This document shows positions 40,290 to 49,289 of a stretch of DNA of 49,289 nt, piece by piece. Position numbers and translations under genes: made by a program. Numbering within the stretch: the first letter of the stretch is position 1; every line of letters starts with the position of its first letter. The DNA lies in the NCBI GenBank assembly GCA_001443445.1, contig LDXN01000001.1, positions 1 through 49,289 on the forward strand, read 5' to 3'. The notes beneath the pieces are model-generated. The model saw only the letters and a list, made by a program, of their open reading frames with translations. It was not told where the DNA came from and searched no databases. The DNA is from Candidatus Dadabacteria bacterium CSP1-2 (lineage in GTDB: Bacteria; Desulfobacterota_D; UBA1144; Nemesobacterales; CSP1-2).

Positions 40290-42335
40290 ATGAAGACGTC
40301 TCATGCCCTCACAATCTTTACTCATCTTATGGCCCTCACGGGATTTATATCAGTTTCAATCACAGGAGAGGTGGATGGGCTAAGCATCGTTGTCTTTACT
40401 GTCTCGCTTATATTAAGTTTTTTTAATGAGTGGTCAGGGAAAAGATACTACCTTGGCAATAGGGTTTTAAGTGTCCTCGCTATTATACTTTTAATCTTTG
40501 TTCTTGCAAACACAACCCTCCTTGGTATGGAGATTTTTAGTGGCATATTGGTTTTCTTGATATATACACAGGTTTTAAAACTACTAGGATCAAAGGAGTT
40601 AAGAGATATTGTTCAGATTTACATACTGAGCTTTTTTCAATTTCTTGCTGGAACCATTCTCACCGTTAGCTTTTCTTATGGGATAGTTTTTATCGTTTAT
40701 GTTGCCCTATCAATTTGGGCAATCATAACCTTTAATATGAAAAGGGAATCCATTGAAGCCCGAAGCTATGACGACCCTAAGGTAGTCACCCCTCTTTTCC
40801 TGGGGATTACAGGAGTTGCTAGCTTTGGAATATTCTTTTTTACGGCTTTCTTATTTGTGTCAGTTCCTAGGTTAGGGAGCGGTTTTTTTACCTCGAGTTT
40901 TCTTAACCCTGCAGAGTTAAGCACTGCTTTCTCTGACCAGGTAAAACTGGGACAGGTAGGGCAAATTAAACTTGATACCACACCTGTAATGAGGGTAAAA
41001 ATTTTAGATAGAGATCCCGAGACTCTCCCGAAACCAATTTACTGGCGTGGTATTGCGCTTGACGAGTTTGACGGGAAAGAATGGAGGGTGGGTGAGTTAA
41101 ATCAGAATGTGTATAAAAAGAATAAAGATGGAATAATACTGGTAAATGAAACAAACAATAAAACTGTATCACAGGAGATAGTAACTGAGCCACTTGATAC
41201 GGATATACTCTTTGCAGCTAATCTTCCAGTGGGATTTTGGGGAGTAGCGGGTGGGAAGATAGAAGAGGTGAATGATTCATACATCATTCCCGGGCAGGTT
41301 TCCTATAGATTAAAGTATTTAGCCTATTCTGATTTGAGTATTCCTTCCGCTGAGGAGTTAGGGAGTGAGAAAGAAGACTATCCGAATTATATAAAGAATC
41401 TTTATCTAAAACTCCCACCGCTAAGCGAAAGAGTCCAGGAGCTTGCAAAAAACATCACCTCTACTGATGTAAATAGCTATGACAAAGCTAACTCAATTAA
41501 AAGGTATCTAATCAATAATATGAACTACACCATAACCCTTGAAAAAGGGGCGTCTGAATTTCCACTAGATGATTTTCTCTTTGATAAGAAAGCTGGGCAC
41601 TGCGAGTATTTTGCAACGGCAATGGTTGTTCTCTTAAGAGAGGTAGGTATTCCTGCAAGAATTGTAAATGGATTCCTTGACGGAGAGTGGAATGAGTATG
41701 GAAGCTTCTTCTTAGTGCGTCAAAGTAACGCTCACTCTTGGGTCGAGGTATTTTTCCCTGGTCATGGATGGATTCTCTTCGATCCTACCCCGGCAAGCAA
41801 TGGAGGATTTTTAAAAAGTAATTTTATTGCTACTTATATCGATTATTTAAGATACAGGTGGAGTAGGTATATCGTTGACTTCAGTCAGAGGGATCAAATT
41901 AATCTCCTTTCTGGCCTTCAAAATAGGTGGCGATGGCAAAAAAGTAAGTTTCAAAACAAGTTAGAAATTAATCTTAAATTTAATAAAAAATGGCTCCTTG
42001 GATTTGTAATTTTAGCTTTAGTAATGTGGACAGTTTTGTCAAATAAGAAATTTAAGCTTCTTAAGATATATGAAAGAAAAAAGCCTGAAGAAAAAGCATC
42101 GATAATCTATAAAAAAGCCCTCAAGTTTCTCTCTAAAAGGGGATTTAGGAAACCTGATTTTGTTACTCCAAGTGAGTTTGTAAGGGATCTGATTTATAAG
42201 AATGGAATTGATTTCCAAATACTTAACGACTTGACAGAAAAGTATCTGAATTTAAGATTCGGGATAGAAGAAGAAAAGTCAGGATTTCAAGAATTAGAGA
42301 AACTCCTAAGTAGTTTAAAGCGGAGCATTAAATAA
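40290..42335 (+). CDS. TgpA-like membrane transglutaminase (DUF3488-transglutaminase-DUF4129)
   Basis: 681 residues. Six or so N-terminal helices (1-190), a periplasmic transglutaminase-like domain with the catalytic Cys in GHCEYFATAM, His in NAHSWVEV and Asp in FDPTP, another helix (about 568-584) and a DUF4129-like tail. The catalytic triad is complete. In Pseudomonas TgpA is essential; substrates are not known. In many genomes such a gene follows a MoxR ATPase and a DUF58 protein; none is here. Confidence 0.88.
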   Translation: MKTSHALTIFTHLMALTGFISVSITGEVDGLSIVVFTVSLILSFFNEWSGKRYYLGNRVLSVLAIILLIFVLANTTLLGMEIFSGILVFLIYTQVLKLLGSKELRDIVQIYILSFFQFLAGTILTVSFSYGIVFIVYVALSIWAIITFNMKRESIEARSYDDPKVVTPLFLGITGVASFGIFFFTAFLFVSVPRLGSGFFTSSFLNPAELSTAFSDQVKLGQVGQIKLDTTPVMRVKILDRDPETLPKPIYWRGIALDEFDGKEWRVGELNQNVYKKNKDGIILVNETNNKTVSQEIVTEPLDTDILFAANLPVGFWGVAGGKIEEVNDSYIIPGQVSYRLKYLAYSDLSIPSAEELGSEKEDYPNYIKNLYLKLPPLSERVQELAKNITSTDVNSYDKANSIKRYLINNMNYTITLEKGASEFPLDDFLFDKKAGHCEYFATAMVVLLREVGIPARIVNGFLDGEWNEYGSFFLVRQSNAHSWVEVFFPGHGWILFDPTPASNGGFLKSNFIATYIDYLRYRWSRYIVDFSQRDQINLLSGLQNRWRWQKSKFQNKLEINLKFNKKWLLGFVILALVMWTVLSNKKFKLLKIYERKKPEEKASIIYKKALKFLSKRGFRKPDFVTPSEFVRDLIYKNGIDFQILNDLTEKYLNLRFGIEEEKSGFQELEKLLSSLKRSIK

Positions 42336-42400
42336 TTGTCTATGGAAAGAAACGTAGGTAGTTTATGTCTTTTAATCTTCAAACACTATCAAAAATAGTT

Positions 42401-42906
42401 TCAGAGACTGGAAACAATAGCAGAGAAAGTGGCGAAAACGATCATAAAGGCAATGGCGCCCACAACTGAAATCAAGATCGCTGTAACTGTTCCACGGTTG
42501 AGCGCTTGCCTTACAGCGACAATGAAGGCTACTAGTACCCAAATGGATGCAATAAATCGGATTATGAGACTGATCCCAGGAATAATTCCGAGTATACTTA
42601 AGACATTGGGTGAGTAGGCAAAGCCCAGGATCTTAGAAGCTCTCCCATGTCTGAGGTGTGTTTGAGGATTTTTACACATATCAGGTATGTCACAGCACTC
42701 CCTAGAAGCCATCCTATAATTCCTGTTATCATGCCTTTTATTATTCCCTCTGCCCCCATAATCCCAACGCTTTCAATTCCGGTGCAGATGGCACCTATTA
42801 ATACCACCAAAAAGGCTTCCTTCGTTGCTTCTGTATCCTTCTTTACTTCTTCGTAGAGCTGAGCATCGAGCTTGGCTGCCCTTATCATTTTATTAACTAG
42901 ATTCAC
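42401..42906 (-). pseudogene. Frameshifted YIP1-family membrane protein, duplicate of the next gene
   Basis: Reads as two overlapping frames: the N-terminal part from GTG 42906 to about 42630 and the C-terminal part from there to 42401. Against the intact copy (42967-43470) the junction GELLR then LGFAYSPNV shows a one-base deletion near 42626-42631. Outside it the two proteins are close to identical in large blocks (NLVNKMIRAAKLD, TKEAFLVVLIGAIC). A recent tandem duplication in which one copy decayed, unless the shift is a sequencing error. Confidence 0.8.
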
Positions 42907-42966
42907 TGTTCCCCTTCAAGTTGTTGCTTATTTACAACCTCAAGAGTACCTGCTGCTTATGCAATT

Positions 42967-43470
42967 TCACAAGGCAGAGAGACGAAGGAAGAGAATAAAA
43001 ACAATCCCAAAAGCTATAAAACCTAGAACCGAAATCAAAATCGCTCTACCCGTTCCACAGTCGAGTGCTTGTCGTGCGGCAATAACAACAGCTACAAGTG
43101 TCCAAATAGATGCAATTAGCCGTATTATGATACCGATTCCGGGGATAATTCCGAGGATACTTAACACGTTAGGTGAGTAAGCAAACCCGAGGCATCTAAG
43201 AAGCTCACCCATGTCGGATGTGTGTTTAAAAATTTTTACCCCTATAAGGTAAATGACGGCACTCCATAGAAGCCACCCAATAATTCCCGATATAAGACCT
43301 GTTATTATTCCCTTTGCCCCTACCATCCCTACGCTTCCAATTCCGTTACAGATGGCACCTATCAATACCACCAAAAAGGCTTCCTTCGTTACTCCTATGT
43401 CCTTCTCTACTTCCTCGTAGAGCTGAACATCGAGCTTAGCTGCCCTTATCATTTTATTAACTAGATTCAT
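42967..43470 (-). CDS. YIP1-family membrane protein
   Basis: 167 residues from ATG 43470 (AGGAGG seven bases upstream; TTG 43476 is less likely). An amphipathic N-terminal part (NLVNKMIRAAKLDVQLYEEVEKD) and about five helices with GLISGIIGWLL and YSPNVLSILGIIPGIG, the usual Yip1-domain pattern. Function of bacterial YIP1 proteins is unknown. Confidence 0.8.
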   Translation of the reverse strand: MNLVNKMIRAAKLDVQLYEEVEKDIGVTKEAFLVVLIGAICNGIGSVGMVGAKGIITGLISGIIGWLLWSAVIYLIGVKIFKHTSDMGELLRCLGFAYSPNVLSILGIIPGIGIIIRLIASIWTLVAVVIAARQALDCGTGRAILISVLGFIAFGIVFILFLRLSAL

Positions 43471-43499
43471 TCCCAATCCTCCTTTAAGAGATTGTTTTA

Positions 43500-43529
43500 T
43501 CTATATCAGTTTTTTAGTATAAAAGTCAA
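43500..43529 (-). promoter_or_regulatory. Sigma-70-type promoter for the YIP1 gene
   Basis: TTGACT (43529-43524), 18-bp spacer, TATAGA (43505-43500), 30 bp before the ATG. Confidence 0.5.
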
Positions 43530-43607
43530 CTTATTGTAGCACAACGGAAGCTTTCTTAAAAATTCAAGACAAGTTATACATGTGCGTTAGATCTGCTTGA
43601 TTGATGA

Positions 43608-45293
43608 CTATCTTTTGATTTTATATCCAGCCTTCTCCATATCCCATGTGTCTTGAGTTATACCTTCCTCCTTAAGTATGTGTTTTTGAACCCTTTCAGT
43701 CGGTGTCTTAGGGAGTAACTTAACGAACCTTATAAACCTCGGAATCATAAAGTATGGCATTCTTTCTTCACAATGTTTGATGAGTTCTTCGTGAGATACA
43801 TCTTTATATGGTTTTTTAACCACTACTATCATCAAATCATCCTCAGCAAATTTTCCCTCTCCGGACTTTATACCGATTGCTGCAGCTTCAGCCACTACTG
43901 GATGCTGACATACGATTTTCTCAACCTCAAATGAACTTATATTCTCGCCTCTCCTTCTTATGTAGTCTTTAACCCTGTCAACAAAATAGACGTATCCTTC
44001 ATCATCCATTTTCCCTGCATCTCCAGTATGGAACCAGAAGTTTCTAAAGTCACTTACTGTTTTTTCAGGCATCTTGTGATAGTGGTAGAGCATTATGTTT
44101 GGAATTCTGGGCCTAACAATTATTTCACCGACTTGACCCTTATCAAGTTCTTCATCACTTTCAGGGTCTGCAATCTTTACCTCATAACCTGGGGACTCCT
44201 TTCCACATGAGCCCACTCTAAAAGGCTCATTTGGACGCATATATGTGACTACACCTGTTTCTGTTAATCCATAGCCTTCCAGGATTTTTAGATTGAATCT
44301 TTCCATAAATTCTTTGAGTATATCATGAGGAGCTGGAGTTATTACGGCTAACCTAACGCGATGTTCTTTTTCTTCAGGAACTGAAGGCTGACGCCAAAGA
44401 AAGTAGCTCATGGCACCAAGTGAGTTAAAAACCGTTGCTTTTGAATCTTTTATCTGTTTCCAGAACTGAGAAGCGCTGAATCTTTCATAAATGGTAACCA
44501 TTGCCCCGGCTAAGAGGGCGGGGTAAACACATAGCACTTGGGCATTAGAGTGAAAAAGGGGCAAACAGGTATAAAGAACATCATTTTCGTTTATTTCAGC
44601 TACCTCTACGTATCCTCTGGCGCTGTAATAATCGGCGGCGTGTGATTTTAGAACCCCTTTTGAACGTCCTGTGGTTCCTGAAGTGTACATTAAACGTGAA
44701 ATATCAGTAAATGTAACTTTTACGTCAGGTTCTTTGGCGCTTGAATTATCAATTGATTCTCTATAGGAAATGAGGGGTTTTGATGTAACACCGGGGTTCT
44801 TGAAATCAATGGCGCTGTTTCTCGTGCATACAACTATGTTCTCTACATTAGGGATTCTATCTTGAATCGGTATTAATCTCTCAAGGTGTTCCTCGCCGAT
44901 GAAAATAAACCTCGAATCCGAATTATCAATGATATAGTGTAGGAAATCCATCTTGTAAGCGGTATTTATCGGAGCCATAACACCACCAGCTTTTAGTATC
45001 CCAAACCATATTAAAACGTATTCGGTGGAATTCGGCATTAAAACTGCTACCCTATCTCCTTTCCTAATTCCGAGTTTAATCAAACCATTAGCTAATTTAT
45101 TTGCAAATGTATTCACTTGTTTGAAGGTAAGCGGTTTATCATTTTGGTATTGTAGAAATGGCCTTTTCCCAAACCTCTTTGCTCTATCCTTTAAAATAAG
45201 AGGAAGAACCCACTTTTCTCTATTTTCTCTAATATACCAATCAGGGTTGAAAGGGGATGTCCTTACTATCTTCATATCTATATCTCTTGACAT
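43608..45293 (-). CDS. AMP-dependent acyl-CoA synthetase (CaiC-like)
   Basis: 561 residues. P-loop YTSGTTGRSKG, EGYGLTETG, FHTGDAG and the hinge VDRVKDYIRRRGENIS are intact. The catalytic lysine region, normally TGK(I/V)-x-K, reads PTERVQKHIL, so the Lys position is Arg; this variant occurs in some CaiC-like ligases. Activates a carboxylic acid to its CoA thioester; substrate unknown. RBS AAGGGGG. Confidence 0.88.
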   Translation of the reverse strand: MSRDIDMKIVRTSPFNPDWYIRENREKWVLPLILKDRAKRFGKRPFLQYQNDKPLTFKQVNTFANKLANGLIKLGIRKGDRVAVLMPNSTEYVLIWFGILKAGGVMAPINTAYKMDFLHYIIDNSDSRFIFIGEEHLERLIPIQDRIPNVENIVVCTRNSAIDFKNPGVTSKPLISYRESIDNSSAKEPDVKVTFTDISRLMYTSGTTGRSKGVLKSHAADYYSARGYVEVAEINENDVLYTCLPLFHSNAQVLCVYPALLAGAMVTIYERFSASQFWKQIKDSKATVFNSLGAMSYFLWRQPSVPEEKEHRVRLAVITPAPHDILKEFMERFNLKILEGYGLTETGVVTYMRPNEPFRVGSCGKESPGYEVKIADPESDEELDKGQVGEIIVRPRIPNIMLYHYHKMPEKTVSDFRNFWFHTGDAGKMDDEGYVYFVDRVKDYIRRRGENISSFEVEKIVCQHPVVAEAAAIGIKSGEGKFAEDDLMIVVVKKPYKDVSHEELIKHCEERMPYFMIPRFIRFVKLLPKTPTERVQKHILKEEGITQDTWDMEKAGYKIKR

Positions 45294-45491
45294 ATTAGTA
45301 ATCCCCCTTGAAATCAGCAGGATAACGTTAAATAAGTAAAATATAATTTTGTATTTCCAGATCTAAAATCAGCTTCATAGAATATTCTAACATGAGGTAT
45401 TAAACTAGTAACCAGTAGTTTATTACAATGAAGGTGATAGAAACATGTCAATTTGCTCTCTCTATTTTAATTAGGTAGTATCATAATTAAG

Positions 45492-45520
45492 AAGCGGGCA
45501 TTTGACCCGCTTTTTCTTTA
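45492..45520 (+). terminator. Intrinsic terminator in the rimP leader, possible attenuator
   Basis: AAGCGGG (45492-45498), loop CATTTGA, CCCGCTT (45506-45512), then TTTCTTT. It ends 17 bp before rimP and no + strand gene precedes it for 3 kb, so it probably acts within the rimP-nusA-infB leader. Comparable rimP leader hairpins are known in other bacteria. Confidence 0.7.
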
Positions 45521-45536
45521 GTTTCGGGGTAGATTG

Positions 45537-46004
45537 ATGAGTTCTTTAGATCAAAAGGTAATTGATAGTGTTCGGGAAATCTTAGATTCTCTTCTTCTCG
45601 GGTATGGATTTGAACTTGTAGACATTGAGTATAGAAGAGAGGGTCGGGGATGGGTTCTTAGAATTTATATAGATAAGGATGGTGGAGTGAGTGTTGAAGA
45701 CTGTGCTAGAATCAGTCGTGAACTGGGTACTCTACTCGACCTAAATGATATTATTCCTGGAACTTATAATCTTGAGATATCTTCCCCAGGACTTACAAGG
45801 GCTCTTAAAAAGGTAAGGGACTTTGAGAGGTTTAAAGGGAAGCTGCTAAAGATTAAAACTATGAAGGATATTCAAGGTAGAAGGGTTTTTATTGGTAGGC
45901 TTATCGACTTTGTTGGAAATGTAGCTTCGGTTGAAATGGATGGGCATGTATATTTTATTCCTTATGATGAAATTGAGAGAGCCAACCTAGAATTGGATTT
46001 TTAG
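45537..46004 (+). CDS. rimP: Ribosome maturation factor RimP
   Basis: 155 residues from ATG 45537 (a TTG sits one codon earlier). N-terminal alpha/beta domain with GFELVDIEYRREGRGWVLRI and the family signature LEISSPGLTR, then an SH3-like C-terminal domain. Needed for 30S subunit assembly. First gene of rimP-nusA-infB. Confidence 0.95.
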   Translation: MSSLDQKVIDSVREILDSLLLGYGFELVDIEYRREGRGWVLRIYIDKDGGVSVEDCARISRELGTLLDLNDIIPGTYNLEISSPGLTRALKKVRDFERFKGKLLKIKTMKDIQGRRVFIGRLIDFVGNVASVEMDGHVYFIPYDEIERANLELDF

Positions 46005-46016
46005 GAGGTGATGTAG

Positions 46017-47303
46017 ATGGCTAGTGAGTTAAGTCGAGTAATAGATTCTGTATGCAAGGATAAAGGTGTAGATAAAGATGCTATTATTGGAGCTGTAGTG
46101 GAAGCGGTTCTTTCTGCCGCACAGAAGCTTTTCCGTATGCATGATAAAAGCAAGGAGCTTGAAGTGCGCTACAACGAGGACGAAGGTGAGGTCGAACTCT
46201 TTGAGTTTAAAAGCGTAGTTACAAATGTAGCCAACCCCGATATTGAAATAAGTGTTGATCAAGCGGCAGAACTAGACCCCGAGGCTGAAGTAGGGGATTT
46301 AATAGGGGTAAAAATCAACCCTGATTTTACAAGGATTGCGATTCAGAATGCAAAGCAGAAGATTCTTCAAAAGCTTAAAGAAGCAGAGGGTAAGGTAATC
46401 TATGAGGAATTTAAAAGTCGCAAGGGTGAATTAGTCAGCGGTATAGTGAGAAGAATCGAGAGAAAAAACGGGATAGTAGACCTAGGGAAAACGGAAGCTA
46501 TTCTCCCTGCTGAACACCAGGTTCCGCAGGAGTATTACAAACCAAAGGAAAGAATAAGGGCAATTCTGTTTGATATTAGGGAAACTAAGAGAGGTCCTCA
46601 GCTTATTCTCTCTCGTGCCCATCCTGATTTTGTCAGTAAACTTTTTGTTGCTGAGGTCCCGGAGATTACCGAAGGTGTGGTTGAGATCAAGGCTATATCA
46701 AGAGACCCTGGCAGCAGAACGAAAATATCGGTTTCTTCAAACGATCCCGATGTTGACCCAATAGGGGCATGTGTTGGAATGCGCGGTTCAAGAGTCCAGA
46801 ATATAATTCATGAACTCCGAGGTGAAAAGATTGATATTATTCCATGGTCGTCGGACCATGCTAGATTTGTATGCAATGCCCTCTCGCCAGCACGAGTGAG
46901 CAAGGTAATAATAGATGAGGATAATAGGTCAATGGAGGTAATTGTAGATGATGACCAACTTGCCTTAGCTATAGGTAGAAAAGGACAGAACGTTAGACTA
47001 GCATCTCAGCTCACAGAATGGAGAATAGATATAAAGACGGATTCTCAGGTAAGGCGTGAGCAACAAGAGTCTGTTTCTTTACTAATGACTCTTCCAGGTG
47101 TTGGGGAAGTAACAGCAAATCTACTTTATGGCGAGGGGTTTCGTTCACATGAAGATGTTGCCTTTTCAGACCCAAAGTCACTCGTAAAGGCTGCAGGTCT
47201 TAAAAATGAAGAAGATGCCATCAAGATTCAAACCGCTGCAAGGATTGCTCTCAAAGATAAGCTTGAAAAAATGTCTGTATCAGCCAAGAAAGAGGAAGGA
47301 TAA
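46017..47303 (+). CDS. nusA: Transcription elongation/termination factor NusA
   Basis: 428 residues, RBS TAGGAGGTG. N-terminal polymerase-binding domain (1-130), S1 domain (GELVSGIVRRIERKNGIVDL), two KH domains (IGACVGMRGSRVQNI and LAIGRKGQNVRLA), and a C-terminal helix-hairpin-helix (LLMTLPGVGEVTANLL). One C-terminal repeat, as in many non-enterobacteria. Confidence 0.97.
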   Translation: MASELSRVIDSVCKDKGVDKDAIIGAVVEAVLSAAQKLFRMHDKSKELEVRYNEDEGEVELFEFKSVVTNVANPDIEISVDQAAELDPEAEVGDLIGVKINPDFTRIAIQNAKQKILQKLKEAEGKVIYEEFKSRKGELVSGIVRRIERKNGIVDLGKTEAILPAEHQVPQEYYKPKERIRAILFDIRETKRGPQLILSRAHPDFVSKLFVAEVPEITEGVVEIKAISRDPGSRTKISVSSNDPDVDPIGACVGMRGSRVQNIIHELRGEKIDIIPWSSDHARFVCNALSPARVSKVIIDEDNRSMEVIVDDDQLALAIGRKGQNVRLASQLTEWRIDIKTDSQVRREQQESVSLLMTLPGVGEVTANLLYGEGFRSHEDVAFSDPKSLVKAAGLKNEEDAIKIQTAARIALKDKLEKMSVSAKKEEG

Positions 47304-47328
47304 AGATTAAGTTATAGGTCCTTATTAC

Positions 47329-47360
47329 AGGATGCCATTTCAAGCGAATAATGACATCCT
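47329..47360 (+). other. Stem-loop between nusA and infB
   Basis: AGGATGCCATT (47329-47339) pairs with AATGACATCCT (47350-47360) with one mismatch and a 10-base loop. No T-run, so more likely an RNA processing or stability element than a terminator. The remaining 160 bases before infB are AT-rich with nothing else evident. Confidence 0.4.
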
Positions 47361-47518
47361 TAGATTCATCTATCTGCCCTAAAATTTCTCAGGATGTGCA
47401 ACCAATTAAGCCAATAGTAGTTATTCTATCCACTTTCTTTTTGCATAAGTTTAAAAAATTGGGTAAATTTATTTATTAAATTAATTTTTGAATATTCCCT
47501 AGCAAGGGTGTAAAAAGT

Positions 47519-49289
47519 ATGGCAAATGTGAGGGTCTTTGACCTATCAAAAGAGTTAGGTATATCGAATAAGAAGGTAATTGAAGCAGCAAAACATATTG
47601 GTGTATTAGTACGCAGCCACTCTAGCTCTATCTCTGAGGAAGACGCAAAAAAAATAACGGATAATATCAAGGCCTCGAAAAGCGACGGTCAATTAGCTAG
47701 ATCGGCAGACGCTAAGGAAACAAAGGAGGAGGTAAAGGTATTTCGTTCAGTAAGCGGCGAAGAGGTAGTTGAAAGGAGAAAAGGCAGTACTGTAGTAATA
47801 AGAAAGAAGAAAAAGGTAGAAGAGCAAGAACCTGCAAAATTAGCTATACAAGAGAAAGAAGAACCTAAGGACGCTTCTTTAAAATCATCTCAAGAAAATA
47901 TTCAATCCCACATCTCAAGGGAAGGGATAAAACCAGAGGCACATGCTAATTTACTAGGGGAGGTTTTACCTATTGAAGAAGAAAAAACCATCGCCGAGGA
48001 TATAGTTTCGGAAGCCAAGACGGTAGAGCCTAAGATTCAAGAAGAAACCCTAGAAAAAGTCGAAGAAAAGGAAGAGCAAGTTGGAGAGACAGAGAAAAAG
48101 GTTAGAAAGAGGGGGCGTAAGGTTAAGATTAAGAGGGAGGAAATTATAGATGAAGAAACACTCGAGGAGTTGCGAAGGGCTTTTAGAACTAAACTTCCTG
48201 GTAGAAGAAAGGAGTACCTAGTTGAGGACAGGCGTTTAAGAACTAGACCTATTAATCACAGCATCGGTCAGGATAGAATTACCAAAGACCTTCAACGAGA
48301 GCCCTTAAAAACAAGAGAATATACAGTAAAAGAGACAACTTCAGCCCAGGTTATCCCTTTCCCAGTAAGACAACAAAGGCGCGTGATAAAGCTTGGTGAA
48401 TCCATAACTGTAGGTGACCTTGCTAAGAGGATGGGTGTTAAGGCAGGAGATGTTATAAAAAAGCTTATGTCACTTGGAATGATGGCTACCATCAATCAAT
48501 CAATAGACCACGAGACGGCTACAATCGTCGCTGGAGAATTTGGGTATGAGGCTAATGTCGAGTTCTTTGAGGAAAAAGGGCTTCTTTCAGAACAGGAAGA
48601 AGGCGTTCCTGATGAACTTATCCCTAGATCACCGGTAGTAACTGTGATGGGTCACGTTGATCATGGAAAAACAACTCTATTGGATGCCATCAGACATACA
48701 AATGTGGCTGAAAAAGAAGTTGGGGGCATTACCCAACATATAGGCGCATATTGTGTATCTGTAGATGGAAGAAAGGTAGTCTTTATTGATACACCTGGCC
48801 ACGAAGCATTCACTGCTATGAGGTCCCGTGGTGCACAGGTAACAGATGTTGTAATCCTGGTAGTAGCAGCAGATGACGGAGCTATGCCTCAGACTATAGA
48901 AGCGGTTAACCATGCTAAAGCTGCGGGTGTTCCTATAGTTGTTGCTATGAATAAGATTGATAAACCCGAGGCTGATCCTGATAGGATAAAGAGGCAACTT
49001 TCTGAAATTGGTTTAGTGCCTGAAGAGTGGGGAGGCGAAACGATGTTTGCCGAGGTATCAGCAAGAAGAAAAACGGGTGTCAAAGAATTATTGGAACTAG
49101 TGCTCCTTCAGGCTGATGTATTGGAACTCAAGGCTAACCCTTATAAGAGAGCAAACGGTATTGTAATAGAAGCTAAGTTGGATAAGGGAAGAGGACCAGT
49201 TGCTACTGTTATTGTAAAAGAAGGGACCCTAAAGATTGGGGATTATGTCGTTGCAGGATTTAATTATGGCAGAGTGAGGGCTTTAGCTG
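47519..49289 (+). CDS. infB: Translation initiation factor IF-2 (3' truncated by window end)
   Basis: 590 codons visible from ATG 47519 (AAGGGTG eight bases upstream), with no stop before the end. N-terminal IF2 domain ([20 protein letters not shown]), a long Lys/Glu-rich low-complexity linker (about 60-230), a second IF2-N module ([19 protein letters not shown]), and the G domain with GHVDHGKT (378-385), DTPGHEAF and NKID. Domain II begins ([15 protein letters not shown]). About 300 residues are missing. Confidence 0.97.
   Translation, partial: MANVRVFDLSKELGISNKKVIEAAKHIGVLVRSHSSSISEEDAKKITDNIKASKSDGQLARSADAKETKEEVKVFRSVSGEEVVERRKGSTVVIRKKKKVEEQEPAKLAIQEKEEPKDASLKSSQENIQSHISREGIKPEAHANLLGEVLPIEEEKTIAEDIVSEAKTVEPKIQEETLEKVEEKEEQVGETEKKVRKRGRKVKIKREEIIDEETLEELRRAFRTKLPGRRKEYLVEDRRLRTRPINHSIGQDRITKDLQREPLKTREYTVKETTSAQVIPFPVRQQRRVIKLGESITVGDLAKRMGVKAGDVIKKLMSLGMMATINQSIDHETATIVAGEFGYEANVEFFEEKGLLSEQEEGVPDELIPRSPVVTVMGHVDHGKTTLLDAIRHTNVAEKEVGGITQHIGAYCVSVDGRKVVFIDTPGHEAFTAMRSRGAQVTDVVILVVAADDGAMPQTIEAVNHAKAAGVPIVVAMNKIDKPEADPDRIKRQLSEIGLVPEEWGGETMFAEVSARRKTGVKELLELVLLQADVLELKANPYKRANGIVIEAKLDKGRGPVATVIVKEGTLKIGDYVVAGFNYGRVRALA

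Noticed and set aside
1-49289. tRNA or rRNA genes, CRISPR arrays, complete insertion sequences, prophage
   Set aside because: I looked for cloverleaf sequences, regular direct repeats and transposase or integrase motifs and saw none.

Overview
The window looks like a chromosomal segment of a Gram-negative, multiheme-cytochrome-rich bacterium (lipoproteins, an outer-membrane beta-barrel, OmcA/MtrC-type cytochrome, menaquinol-type modules). I count 66 c-type heme attachment motifs (CxxCH or CxxxCH) in 15 proteins. The gene style (many GTG/TTG starts, AGA/AGG arginine, moderate GC) does not allow a safe phylum assignment; a Desulfobacterota-like, Dadabacteria-like or related candidate lineage would fit, but that is a guess.

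Layout. 1-3302 (+): an outer-membrane electron conduit operon (3' end of an OmcA/MtrC-like cytochrome, diheme lipoprotein, beta-barrel, heptaheme lipoprotein, tetraheme cytochrome). 3577-4752: a small Cys-containing membrane protein and a cytochrome c'-like protein, separated by an 87-bp inverted-repeat element. 4913-8935 (+): a Rieske/cytochrome b complex with two pentaheme c subunits in place of c1, followed by a small cytochrome c. 9075-15684 (+): nonaheme cytochrome plus cytochrome b561-like subunit, an M56 protease, a DUF4367-like protein, and a two-component system whose sensor kinase carries a c-type heme site. 15751-23645 (-): a NapC/NrfH-like heptaheme protein of higher GC, an 11-heme/cytochrome-b fusion, a radical SAM/SPASM protein, and an octaheme/4x[4Fe-4S]/NrfD quinone module. 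23832-27316 (-): a Cys-rich membrane-anchored protein and a Feo operon (feoB, zinc ribbon, DtxR-FeoA fusion). 27737-33637 (+): cytochrome c and the cytochrome c maturation genes ccmC, ccmD, ccmE (Cys-type), ccmF and two CcmI-like proteins. 33697-45293: housekeeping and accessory genes (rsmE, cobA-hemD fusion, DHA2 transporter, ECF sigma/anti-sigma/Spy-like operon, TgpA-like transglutaminase, duplicated YIP1 genes, acyl-CoA ligase). 45537-49289 (+): rimP-nusA-infB, cut by the window end.

How it fits together. The inner-membrane quinol-oxidising modules (bc complex, octaheme/FeS/NrfD, two cytochrome b561/multiheme pairs, NapC-like protein) could feed periplasmic cytochromes and then the outer-membrane conduit; the ccm genes and the siroheme/radical-SAM genes would supply matured heme; Feo supplies iron.

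The least expected signal is regulatory. Four sites match the sigma-54 -24/-12 promoter (TGGCA-N6-TTGC): upstream of the small membrane protein at 3577, the Cys-rich protein (start 24323), feoB (start 27316) and the cytochrome c at 27737. Three copies of one dyad, TGTCAGAT-N12-GACA, lie roughly 55-100 bp upstream of these promoters, with one copy placed between the divergent feoB and cytochrome promoters. This is what a set of enhancer-binding-protein sites would look like, and it links four otherwise scattered genes into one putative regulon whose activator is not in the window.
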